A stretch of 64,000 nt of DNA from NCBI RefSeq assembly GCF_003591485.1, contig NZ_QZCF01000002.1:186001-250000 (forward strand), in the 5' to 3' direction. Shown here in pieces: positions 54,509 to 61,775 of this stretch. Origin of the DNA: Paenibacillus sp. 1011MAR3C5. GTDB taxonomy: Bacteria > Bacillota > Bacilli > Paenibacillales > Paenibacillaceae. Both the position numbers and the translations under genes were made by a program. The notes beneath the pieces were generated by a model. The model searched no databases and was not told where the DNA came from. It saw only the letters and a list, made by a program, of their open reading frames with translations. Position 1 is the first letter of the stretch. Each line of letters begins with the position of its first letter.

Positions 54509-55318
54509 GTGCAGCAACCGATAGCGATACTAGATTCCGGCGTGGGCGGCCTTACGGTTGTTAAGGAAGTCATGCGCCAACTGCCGCGCGAGAAAATTAT
54601 TTATTTCGGAGATACGGCGCGTACCCCGTATGGTCCGAGAACTCCTGAAGAAGTGACACGCTTTACTAGAGAAATCGTCGATTATTTGATACAGTTTCAT
54701 CCGAAGATGATTGTTATTGCCTGCAATACCGCTACAGCGGTGGCGCTGGCGGACATTCGCTCCAGAGTCGCCATTCCGGTCGTAGGTGTTATTAATCCTG
54801 GCGCACGTGCAGCTATCGGAAGAACCAAGACGGGCTGTGTAGGTGTCATCGGAACGGAAGGCACAATCAAGAGCGGCGCTTACGAGCAAGCGCTGCGCGA
54901 GCTGTCGCCTCATGTACAGGTCGTCAGTGAAGCATGTCCGAAGTTTGTGCCGCTGGTGGAGCAGGGCAACTTCCGCTCGATCGAGACGTATGACGTCGTG
55001 AGGGATTCGATTTCCCATATGCGCACGTATCCGATCGATACACTCATTCTGGGATGTACGCATTATCCGTTCTTGACGGAAACGATCTCCGAGGTAATGG
55101 GGAGCGAAGTAAATCTGATCAGCTCCGCCGACGAGACGGCAAGAGAGATCAGCACCATTCTCCAAGACAAGCGCAAGCTGGCCCGGAATGACCAAGTGCC
55201 TGTTCATCAGTTTTTCTGCAGTGGAGATCCCGGCATGTTCAAGCTGATTGCGCAGCAATGGCTCGGCGAGCAAATTGAGCTGACACCGGTCGTCTGGCAA
55301 ATTCCGAATATCGTATAA
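54509..55318 (+). CDS. murI: Glutamate racemase
   Basis: 269 residues from a GTG at 54509 with AAAGCGG upstream; a GTG at 54503 is possible. Catalytic elements: AILDSGVGGLTV (Asp), IYFGDTARTPYG, VIACNTATAVAL (first Cys) and LILGCTHYPFL (second Cys and His). It supplies D-glutamate for peptidoglycan; length fits the RacE type of Bacillus. The next gene cuts bonds involving D-glutamate, which may be only a coincidence. Confidence 0.96.
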   Translation: MQQPIAILDSGVGGLTVVKEVMRQLPREKIIYFGDTARTPYGPRTPEEVTRFTREIVDYLIQFHPKMIVIACNTATAVALADIRSRVAIPVVGVINPGARAAIGRTKTGCVGVIGTEGTIKSGAYEQALRELSPHVQVVSEACPKFVPLVEQGNFRSIETYDVVRDSISHMRTYPIDTLILGCTHYPFLTETISEVMGSEVNLISSADETAREISTILQDKRKLARNDQVPVHQFFCSGDPGMFKLIAQQWLGEQIELTPVVWQIPNIV

Positions 55319-55362
55319 AGTCATTCTATTGAATCATTTATGCAATGCCAATAAAGAAACGA

Positions 55363-55394
55363 ACAGCCGTCTCCGGTAGGGGCCGGCTTTTTCA
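55363..55394 (+). terminator. Terminator after the glutamate racemase gene
   Basis: Stem AGCCG-TCTCC / GGGGC-CGGCT with one mismatch, then TTTTT. Confidence 0.7.
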
Positions 55395-55477
55395 TTGGCG
55401 CCGTTCATTGATAGGACGCGCTTCCTTACGCATAGGATGAATAAAACCATCCTGGCGGGAGCGGAGGGAAAACGTTC

Positions 55478-56356
55478 GTGAATACAGATTACGGCTTCAG
55501 TGACATGATGCGAGAGGTACAGAGCTTGAGGATCATTAATCCGTTTGTAGGTGTCTATCAATACGGACAAAGCGTGTTCGGCCGCCCGCTTGTGGCACTA
55601 TGCTGCGGCCGGGGCTCGCGGCTTGTCCATGTGAATGCTTCCTGCCATGCGAATGAATGGATCACGTCGGCATTGCTGATGCGATTCATGACGGAGCTCT
55701 CCGGCGCCTATGCCGAGGGAGAACGTTTAGGCGGAGAAGATGTTGTGGCATTGCTCGATACGGTGACGCTATGGGCGGCGCCGATGGTGAATCCGGACGG
55801 GGTAGAGCTCGTCCAAGGGAGATTCGACCACGCTCATCCGCATTATCGGACTTTGATGAAGTGGAACGGAGGACTTGAAGACTTCAGCGGCTGGAAAGCG
55901 AACATTCGCGGAGTGGATTTGAATGATCAATTCCCTGCCTTCTGGGAAGAGGAATGCAAGCGCAGGGAAGTGGTGTCCCCGGCCCCTAGAGACTACCCTG
56001 GAGCCCATCCGCTCTGCGAGCCGGAGGCGGCGGCGCTGGCAGAGCTAACGGATCGCCTCGGATTTCACGCCGTTGTAGCGCTTCATACCCAAGGCAGAGA
56101 GATTTATTGGAATTACCGTGATTTCGAGCCGCCGGAAGCCGAGTTGCTTGCAGACAGGCTCGGAGCCGCGAGCGGCTACGCGCCCATCAAGCTGAGCGGC
56201 AGCGATGCGGGCTACAAGGACTGGTTCATACACCGTTACCGGCGTCCGGGCTTTACGGTAGAGGCCGGCTACGGGGAGAATCCGCTCCCGGCTAGCGCTT
56301 TCGACTCCATCTATGCGGAGCTTCGGCCGCTGCTGCTGGAGTCTCTGAGACTGTAG
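55478..56356 (+). CDS. M14-family zinc carboxypeptidase, gamma-D-glutamyl endopeptidase-like
   Basis: 292 residues, GTG start with GGAGGGAAAA upstream. Zinc ligands in ASCHANEWIT (His-x2-Glu) and the later His in VVALHTQGREIYW; the catalytic Glu is in FTVEAGYGENP. VNPDGVELVQG is typical of the family. Bacillus relatives (YqgT/MpaA-like) split gamma-D-Glu-diaminopimelate bonds in peptidoglycan fragments. There is no signal peptide or LysM module, so it probably acts on recycled muropeptides in the cytoplasm (inference). Confidence 0.9.
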   Translation: MNTDYGFSDMMREVQSLRIINPFVGVYQYGQSVFGRPLVALCCGRGSRLVHVNASCHANEWITSALLMRFMTELSGAYAEGERLGGEDVVALLDTVTLWAAPMVNPDGVELVQGRFDHAHPHYRTLMKWNGGLEDFSGWKANIRGVDLNDQFPAFWEEECKRREVVSPAPRDYPGAHPLCEPEAAALAELTDRLGFHAVVALHTQGREIYWNYRDFEPPEAELLADRLGAASGYAPIKLSGSDAGYKDWFIHRYRRPGFTVEAGYGENPLPASAFDSIYAELRPLLLESLRL

Positions 56357-56495
56357 TAGTGCAGCGGAGGCGCAAGCCACGATAGAAAGGCCGTTCCATG
56401 AGATGGCAGATTCTGATGGGACGGCCGATAGGAGAAAAGGGGAACGCTATGTTATAATGCTGTAAAATCGGGATTCACAGGAGTTGACGAGATGT

Positions 56496-56729
56496 ATGCG
56501 CAAGCTGCTGTCGCTTAAGCATTGGCAAAAAACCTTTGCCCTTATTTTTCGATTACTGAAATCGAGGGATGTGCTTATCCGGGACAAGCTGCTGTTCCTT
56601 GTACCCGTTATCGTCTATTGGATCGTTCCGGATGTGCTGCCGCTTATTCCGATTGACGATATTGCTTTTACGATGATTGTTGCAGAATGGTTTGCCCGGA
56701 GAATGGGGACGAAGTATAATATAGAATAA
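56496..56729 (+). CDS. DUF1232 (YkvA-like) small membrane protein
   Basis: 77 residues from the ATG at 56496, twelve bases after AGGAG; a TTG at 56484 touches the site. The DUF1232 core reads VYWIVPDVLPLIPIDDIAFT inside a hydrophobic stretch. Function unknown; membrane location likely. Its stop overlaps the region just before the next gene, so they are probably co-transcribed. Confidence 0.85.
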   Translation: MRKLLSLKHWQKTFALIFRLLKSRDVLIRDKLLFLVPVIVYWIVPDVLPLIPIDDIAFTMIVAEWFARRMGTKYNIE

Positions 56730-56779
56730 TGAATGAAGAACTTGTTGCCGAATGGGCAACGCAGAGGAGCTGGGTAGGC

Positions 56780-57082
56780 ATGAAATGCAAAATTTCCCGC
56801 AATGCGGCGAAGATGATAAAGCTTGAGCTGGAGAAGGAAGAGAATGAAAGCAAGCTGCTGCGCGTTTATGTGACGCATGCGCATGGCGACCACGCGCATT
56901 ACGGCATGGGAATCGACACACCAACGGATAAGGACGTCGTAGTATCGACGGACAAGGATATCGATGTGATTTTGGAGAAGGGCAATGAATTTCTCGACGG
57001 TATCCGCATAGACTACTTCTACGTGCCGGAAGAGGGCTTCGCGATTACGAATCCGTCCAAGGGCAACCACGGAGATCATTAA
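56780..57082 (+). CDS. A-type iron-sulfur carrier (HesB/IscA)-like protein with His-rich loops instead of cysteines
   Basis: 100 residues from the ATG at 56780. The fold pattern of A-type carriers is clear from end to end: KISRNAAKMIK, LLRVYVT, HYGMGID, KDIDVIL, LDGIRIDYF and GFAITNP. The three cysteines that hold the cluster in IscA are all absent. The first site reads H33-A-H-G-D-H38-A-H40 before YGM, and the C-terminal CGCG site is replaced by G-N-H97-G-D-H100. The only Cys is residue 3. So it cannot bind a cluster as IscA does, but two histidine clusters could bind a metal such as Zn, Ni or Fe. It precedes a YuzB-like cysteine protein. Confidence 0.8.
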   Translation: MKCKISRNAAKMIKLELEKEENESKLLRVYVTHAHGDHAHYGMGIDTPTDKDVVVSTDKDIDVILEKGNEFLDGIRIDYFYVPEEGFAITNPSKGNHGDH

Positions 57083-57123
57083 GCACCGCTTTGCAGGCGA
57101 TGGGGAATGGGACGATAATCATA

Positions 57124-57354
57124 ATGGCTACCAACGATATTAAAGTATGTGAAAAGTGCAAGCATATGAAGATGAAGACTGCGCTCGCCAAGCTGGAGAA
57201 GCTTGCTCCTCAGGCGGAGATCAGCCAAGTCACTTGCAAATCCTATTGCGGGCCTTGCGCCCGCTATGCCTTCGTGTTTATTAACGGACGGTATGTGAAG
57301 GGTGCAACAGAGGATGAAGCGATCGAGAAGGCGCTGACGTATTTGAAGTCATAA
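57124..57354 (+). CDS. YuzB-like (DUF1450) cysteine-motif protein
   Basis: 76 residues from the ATG at 57124; a TTG at 57091 is in frame but less likely. It has CEKCKHM near the N-terminus and TCKSYCGPCARYAFVFING in the middle, then ATEDEAIEKAL, the DUF1450 layout with a thioredoxin-like or metal-binding look. Function unknown. It lies 42 bp after the His-rich A-type protein on the same strand. Confidence 0.88.
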   Translation: MATNDIKVCEKCKHMKMKTALAKLEKLAPQAEISQVTCKSYCGPCARYAFVFINGRYVKGATEDEAIEKALTYLKS

Positions 57355-57391
57355 TAGTTATTCCATACAACCATACAACAAACCAACGATG

Positions 57392-57424
57392 AACCCAACA
57401 ACCAAGACGCTGTTGGGTTTTTTA
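57392..57424 (+). terminator. Terminator after the YuzB-like gene
   Basis: Arms AACCCAACA (57392-57400) and TGTTGGGTT (57411-57419), then TTTTT. Confidence 0.9.
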
Positions 57425-57455
57425 TTGATCGCAACGAACAGGGAAGGAGCATAGG

Positions 57456-58070
57456 ATGGATATAAAGACACCGCAGCTGCTGTATCACGGGACGACTGGC
57501 TCTACCGTAGAGTCATTCCGCAGCAAGCTGCTTCAATCGGCTTATTGGCGGCCCGGCAAGGATTTTGGGGAAGGCTTCTATACGACGATATCCATCGCCC
57601 AGGCAAGACGATGGGCGCATAAGACGGCGAAGGAAGCTTGGGATGGCGGCAAGCCTTGCGTGCTGGTTGTCGAGCTGTCCAGCATACCAGGCGATATCGA
57701 GCCGCTGCTGTTCTTGTCGGATTCTCCCGCCTGGGCTTCATTCGTCTACAGCCATAGGAAGCAGAATGCGAAAGGTGATGATCCGTGCGCTGTACATCCA
57801 GATATCATTATTGGTCCGATGGCGGACAATGACACTGGAAAAATCGTACATAAAGGCGTACAATTAAAGAAAGACGATCATTGGTTCTACGATCAAATCA
57901 CCCGGTCCCAAAAGGGGCGCAAGCTTGACGCCTTGAAGCTGGGCAACCAGGTTGTATTCGGTTCCGAGCGATGGGAGTCACATCTTGTCTTATTGGGTTA
58001 TTATATTTATACGAGAGGAAGGTGGTTGTATGGCGACGCCGGGGACGAGAGTGAGATTAAGCGCGTATGA
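57456..58070 (+). CDS. DUF3990 protein, ADP-ribosyltransferase-like
   Basis: 204 residues. The order of motifs matches DUF3990: LLYHGTTGSTVESF, GKDFGEGFYTTISIAQARRW, ASFVYSHRK, DIIIGPMADND, LGNQVVFGSERWESHL. The YHGT and DFGxGFYxT blocks resemble the H and S/T-rich NAD-binding strands of ADP-ribosyltransferases, while a catalytic Glu near the end (QVVFGSE) fits a Q/E-x-E-like site. No signal peptide. GGAAGGAG precedes the ATG. The next gene starts 41 bases before its stop, so the pair is coupled. A toxin-like or nucleic acid/protein-modifying role is possible but unproven. Confidence 0.75.
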   Translation: MDIKTPQLLYHGTTGSTVESFRSKLLQSAYWRPGKDFGEGFYTTISIAQARRWAHKTAKEAWDGGKPCVLVVELSSIPGDIEPLLFLSDSPAWASFVYSHRKQNAKGDDPCAVHPDIIIGPMADNDTGKIVHKGVQLKKDDHWFYDQITRSQKGRKLDALKLGNQVVFGSERWESHLVLLGYYIYTRGRWLYGDAGDESEIKRV

Positions 58071-58335
58071 GCGGGGCATAGCCGAGGCACTGGTCCAAGG
58101 GTGGAATTACGAGCCGTTAGCCGCCCGTGAGCTGGTAGTCGAATACATCAAGGTGATTCGCAGATTAGGCGGATATGAGCCGTGCACCCATTATGCGGCG
58201 CTAATCGATCGGGCCAAGCGCGCCGGACATACGCCTTCCATGTGGATACAACGCATCGTGGACATCGAGCAAGGCGAAGCAATGGATCGCGGCATCGGAG
58301 AAGAGCAGAGCCGCCATTACTTGCAGAGCAAGTAG
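58030..58335 (+). CDS. Small protein overlapping the DUF3990 gene
   Basis: 101 residues from the ATG at 58030, with GAGGAAGGTGG just upstream inside the DUF3990 gene. Fully helical by appearance: YERGIAEALVQGWNYEPLAA, ELVVEYIKVIRRLGG, SMWIQRIVDIEQGEAM. No known domain. The overlap of 41 bases and the matched strand suggest translation with the DUF3990 protein; a binding partner or antitoxin role is a hypothesis. A terminator follows 45 bp later. Confidence 0.65.
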   Translation: MATPGTRVRLSAYERGIAEALVQGWNYEPLAARELVVEYIKVIRRLGGYEPCTHYAALIDRAKRAGHTPSMWIQRIVDIEQGEAMDRGIGEEQSRHYLQSK

Positions 58336-58380
58336 AAGCAGCCGATGCGGCTGCCGGTACGCGAATGCGGACATAAAGGG

Positions 58381-58429
58381 AAGACAAGGGGACGTGCGCA
58401 GCTTGCTACACGTTCCGCTTGTCTTTTTT
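58381..58429 (+). terminator. Terminator after the DUF3990 pair
   Basis: Left arm AGACAAGGGGACGTG and right arm CACGTTCCGCTTGTCT, imperfect, about 15 pairs, then TTTTTT. Confidence 0.85.
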
Positions 58430-58477
58430 TGTGAAGAGGACAAGCAAGGGAAACCATCGCAATCGGGAGGCTTCAAG

Positions 58478-59857
58478 GTGAAAAAGGGTTATCGTACGGG
58501 CAGTCGATTTTATTATGCCGGATTTATTATCGCAATCTGCAGCTTGATTGCGGCAGAACTGATATGGATACCAGCTCCGCTTAGAACGGGAGGGGGCGTG
58601 TTGTGGATTGAAATGATCAATTGGCTTTATTATGTGCTGGCCCTTATCCCGCTTAGCTGGGCGTTAGGCGCGGGCCGGATGCTTCTCTTAACTCCAAGGC
58701 TTATGATTCGCAGTCTGAGAGTTGCTATTACCGTGGTTAATCTGGTGCTTGCGGGATTGCTTATCGCGGAGGCTTCGATAACAACGCTGCTGGCCGTTCT
58801 GACGGCAGCTGCTGTTCTCGTCATCATCGACATGCTGGTTAGCGGTCGGATGGAGCGAGGGCGTGCGCCTTGGCGAACAATCATTTGGATTGCTGCAATG
58901 GCATTGATTCTTGGCATCCTGCTTGTGCCCACAGGCTATAGCGTGACCTATCCAGGCATGACGCTGGATATGAACCGCTACGCGCATGTTCAGGGAGGAG
59001 CCGAGGGCGGGGAGATCGAGGGTGTGCTCGTATTCGATAGGCCAGCCGTATTAGCGGACAGGCTGTACGGCTGGTTGTTCCCGCAATATGACTTCTTGCC
59101 GGTTCCGAAGGACGAACCTCCGCTGTCGGAGACGTATGCGCAGGTAATCGCCATGAAAACCGATGCCAACCGGGTTGCTGCGGCAATTGCCATGGAGAAG
59201 GCCGGCATCGGCAAAGGAGTTGTTCCGGATGGCATCCGAATTGTTGCAATCGTGAAGGACAGCCCTGCAGACGGCTTGCTGCAAGCAGGAGATATTGTAG
59301 ATGCCGTGAACGGCAATGAGATGCGCAGGGTAGAGGAAATGATCTCGTATATGACAGAAAGCGTGAAGCCCGGCGATCAAGTGGATTTAACGGTCAGAAG
59401 AGCGGGCGCGACTGTCTCCGTCACAGTCCGTACCGTTCCGTCGGATCAAGAGGCGACGCGGGCAGTGTTCGGCGTATCCGTACAGACGGAGCCAAAGCTT
59501 GACACGCCTAGATCTATTGACTTTCATGAGTATATCGCCCATCTAGGCGGACCTTCGCATGGCGCGATGCTTACGCTTGCTTTTATCGATCAGCTGGTTG
59601 AGGGCGGCGTAACGGGAGGGCTGCGGGTAGCCGGAACGGGAACGATCGAGACGGATGGATCGATTGGCATGGTCGGCGGAATCCCCCAGAAGGCTTATGC
59701 GGTAAGCCGGACGGATGCCGATGTGTTTTTTGTGCCCATAGAGGGAGAGCAGGCAGCCAGAAGCGCGGCGCCTGACCTGCGAATTGTTGCGGTAAGTAAC
59801 ATTGATGAAGTGCTGGAATGGCTGCAGGAGCATAAAAGTGAAGCCCAAGGGAAATGA
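58478..59857 (+). CDS. Membrane PDZ-Lon (S16) protease, YlbL/SepM-like
   Basis: 459 residues from a GTG at 58478 (GGGAGG seven bases upstream); the open frame starts earlier but overlaps the terminator. Several N-terminal membrane segments (within about 10-165, more than the single one of YlbL), a PDZ domain (about 260-340, GLLQAGDIVDAVNGNEM), and a Lon-type proteolytic domain with catalytic Ser in GGPSHGAMLTLAFID and Lys in GGIPQKAYAV. It should cut membrane or extracellular substrates. Extra hydrophobic N-terminal helices distinguish it from short YlbL. Single-gene unit. Confidence 0.88.
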   Translation: MKKGYRTGSRFYYAGFIIAICSLIAAELIWIPAPLRTGGGVLWIEMINWLYYVLALIPLSWALGAGRMLLLTPRLMIRSLRVAITVVNLVLAGLLIAEASITTLLAVLTAAAVLVIIDMLVSGRMERGRAPWRTIIWIAAMALILGILLVPTGYSVTYPGMTLDMNRYAHVQGGAEGGEIEGVLVFDRPAVLADRLYGWLFPQYDFLPVPKDEPPLSETYAQVIAMKTDANRVAAAIAMEKAGIGKGVVPDGIRIVAIVKDSPADGLLQAGDIVDAVNGNEMRRVEEMISYMTESVKPGDQVDLTVRRAGATVSVTVRTVPSDQEATRAVFGVSVQTEPKLDTPRSIDFHEYIAHLGGPSHGAMLTLAFIDQLVEGGVTGGLRVAGTGTIETDGSIGMVGGIPQKAYAVSRTDADVFFVPIEGEQAARSAAPDLRIVAVSNIDEVLEWLQEHKSEAQGK

Positions 59858-59873
59858 TCGCTTTATGAGGGGT

Positions 59874-60045
59874 TGTTCAAAAAGTCGTCTATTGATCACG
59901 AAGCATGTCCAAGATGCTTATTCGGCATCGAATCTTGCGTTCACCTTCGAATTCCGGTGCTCATGTAGGGTTGGCCTACACTCTGCTTCTCCTACTTCAG
60001 GTTCTCGTAACCTTCCCTGATGCTGAATACCCGACTTTTTGAACA
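59874..60045. mobile_element. MITE-like 172-bp element with 14-bp terminal inverted repeats
   Basis: Ends TGTTCAAAAAGTCG (59874-59887) and CGACTTTTTGAACA (60032-60045) are perfect inverted copies. The interior has no gene and contains secondary inverted segments. It lies between the protease stop and the GntR-type fusion gene. No clear target duplication is seen (GGGT against CGTA). A non-autonomous element or a repeat family is the likeliest reading; a long hairpin terminator is the alternative. Confidence 0.6.
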
Positions 60046-60077
60046 CGTACGATAAGGGGGACATTCGTCTGATAGAG

Positions 60078-60106
60078 TTGACATCCCATGTAAAATAGTT
60101 AACAAT
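60078..60106 (+). promoter_or_regulatory. Candidate promoter of the GntR/solute-binding fusion gene
   Basis: TTGACA (60078-60083), 17 bases, AACAAT (60101-60106). The -35 box is perfect, the -10 is poor (four of six). Confidence 0.4.
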
Positions 60107-60146
60107 GATTCTGATGTCTATGTTTGAACCAATAGGAGAAATATAC

Positions 60147-61553
60147 ATGAGTCATAAATTAGAACGAGCATCCTTTCAGGAGCGGCTGGATCATTTCGTT
60201 AATGTCATTCGCACGGAAATTGTGAACGGAATTAGGGAAGAGGGCACGTACCTGCCTGCCGAGAGCGCGCTTGCGAAGCAATTCGAGCTGAGCAACAAGT
60301 CGATAAGGAAAGGGCTGGAGCAGCTCGTTGAGGAAGGGCTGATCGTCAAGATCGACCGGGTCGGCAGTATGGTTACGCCGAGGGCGAAGGAGACGATTAC
60401 AATCAACTTCGGCTGTCCTATCAGCTTGACGACGGACTTCATGATGGACGATCTCATTGCGGCGTTCTCGAAGCGCAATCCAGGCATTCATGTGCGCCGC
60501 ATATCGCTTAACCATATTAGCTATTCGCAATCCGCCGAGGAAATGATGGCGAACGGCTTGCTTGATGTCGTCGCGTTCAACAGTCCGCAGTTCCAGGAAT
60601 GGACGGAGGGAGGGCTCACTTCGCTGCTGGAGCCGCAAGCGTCCGACGAGCGGCTGTACCGAATCGCAGAGGAAGCCTTTTTGCATGACGGAATGCTGTA
60701 CGCGAAGCCGGTCTCCTTTTCGCCGGTCGTCTTATGCTACAACAAGCAGCACTTCGCGGGGGCAGGCATTGATGCGCCGGACAGCTATTGGACCTGGCAG
60801 GACTTGATGGATGCAGCAGCCAAGCTCTCGGAATCGCGCGGGAAGCCGGGCATCTATTTCCTGCCGACCTCCGAGAATCGCTATTCGGTCTTCTTGCTGC
60901 AAGGCGCGGGGAGTAATAGAGGAAGCGAGAAGGCTGAAGGGCTGCTCGACGGCTTGTTGACGCTGAACCGCCTGATCGAGAACCGCACCATCTTCCCGAA
61001 TTATTGGGCACACGGCAATGACGAGACGATTCAGCTGTTCGTCGAGGGACAGGTGTCCATTATCCTGTGCACGTATTTCAATCTCAATGAATTCGCCCAT
61101 TCGACGATGGACTACGACATCTGTCCGCTGCCTGTTCTGCGCAGGGGCGACCCTCAGCGCACGCTGCTGCTGTCGATCGGCATGTCGGTCGTGAAGCAGT
61201 CCAAGGTGAAGGAGGCGGCTCGTCGCTTTGTCGACTTCCTGTCCTCGGAGGAAGCTCAAGGCATGATTCGGGACAAGACGATGAGTATACCGGCACGCAA
61301 GGAGTCTGCCAGCCGCTTAGCGGGCGGCGCGCTTAGATTGCCCTCCAGGTATGCCATGTTCAGGGAGCTGCAGCCTTCCTTCGCGTATCACAGCGATCTG
61401 GGCATACCGATGAAGGACTTAAGGAAGATTACCAAGTGGCTGAAGGAATACTGGTCGAATATGATCGACGCCTCCGAGCTTAGCGGCAAGCTGCTGGAGC
61501 TGGGTTCCGAAGCGCATAAAAGCGGACAGCCCGCAGGCATGTCCGAACGATAG
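60147..61553 (+). CDS. Fusion of GntR-type DNA-binding domain and ABC solute-binding protein
   Basis: 468 residues from the ATG at 60147 (TAGGAGAA upstream). Residues about 8-78 form a GntR winged helix: NVIRTEIVNGIREEGTYLPA, ALAKQFELSNKSIRKGLEQL, LVEEGLIVKI. Residues about 85-440 form an extracellular-type (family 1) solute-binding protein: FNSPQFQEWTEGGLTSLLEP, AKPVSFSPVVLCYNKQHF, YWTWQDLMDAAAKLSE, and FVDFLSSEEAQGMI. There is no signal peptide or lipobox, so the binding domain stays in the cytoplasm and should act as sugar sensor for the DNA-binding part. It heads a sugar-uptake locus (dehydrogenase, two LplB-type permeases) whose promoter has a 15-bp palindrome. Confidence 0.92.
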   Translation: MSHKLERASFQERLDHFVNVIRTEIVNGIREEGTYLPAESALAKQFELSNKSIRKGLEQLVEEGLIVKIDRVGSMVTPRAKETITINFGCPISLTTDFMMDDLIAAFSKRNPGIHVRRISLNHISYSQSAEEMMANGLLDVVAFNSPQFQEWTEGGLTSLLEPQASDERLYRIAEEAFLHDGMLYAKPVSFSPVVLCYNKQHFAGAGIDAPDSYWTWQDLMDAAAKLSESRGKPGIYFLPTSENRYSVFLLQGAGSNRGSEKAEGLLDGLLTLNRLIENRTIFPNYWAHGNDETIQLFVEGQVSIILCTYFNLNEFAHSTMDYDICPLPVLRRGDPQRTLLLSIGMSVVKQSKVKEAARRFVDFLSSEEAQGMIRDKTMSIPARKESASRLAGGALRLPSRYAMFRELQPSFAYHSDLGIPMKDLRKITKWLKEYWSNMIDASELSGKLLELGSEAHKSGQPAGMSER

Positions 61554-61564
61554 ATCAGGCATAG

Positions 61565-61600
61565 AACCGTCCAAGCATAGAGGCTTGGGCGGTTTTTTTG
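61565..61600 (+). terminator. Terminator after the GntR fusion gene
   Basis: Arms AACCGTCCAAGC (61565-61576) and GCTTGGGCGGTT (61583-61594) with one G-T type mismatch, then TTTTT. Confidence 0.88.
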
Positions 61601-61610
61601 TTGACTTATA

Positions 61611-61624
61611 TGTACGCGCTTTCA
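61611..61624 (+). promoter_or_regulatory. CcpA-type cre-like box upstream of the sugar operon
   Basis: TGTACGCGCTTTCA matches the cre consensus TGWAARCGYTWNCW at 13 of 14 positions. It lies about 30 bp upstream of the -35 box at 61653. Confidence 0.6.
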
Positions 61625-61652
61625 ACTTCTTGAGTATTCAGAAAAATAGTTG

Positions 61653-61682
61653 TTGACGGTTTCATAAAAGCGGGATTATAAT
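61653..61682 (+). promoter_or_regulatory. Promoter of the dehydrogenase-permease operon
   Basis: TTGACG (61653-61658), 18 bases, TATAAT (61677-61682). An operator palindrome follows at the start site. Confidence 0.8.
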
Positions 61683-61685
61683 CAA

Positions 61686-61711
61686 TACATCAGAAGTACA
61701 TCAGTGATGTA
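61686..61711 (+). promoter_or_regulatory. Operator: half-site plus perfect 15-bp palindrome
   Basis: TACATCAG (61686-61693) precedes the palindrome TACATCA-G-TGATGTA (61697-61711). It starts four bases after the -10 box, a position suited to repression. The GntR fusion encoded just upstream is the likely binder (inference). Confidence 0.75.
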
Positions 61712-61775
61712 TTTTAGAATGAAATTATTGGTAATTATCAATCACTAGTAAATCAGAATGGAGCGGAATGCATCT

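Noticed and set aside
56875..56895. HAHGDH looks like the metallo-beta-lactamase HxHxDH motif
   Set aside because: The protein has only 100 residues and the rest aligns with the A-type carrier fold, including YGM and GFAITNP. None of the other beta-lactamase motifs is present.
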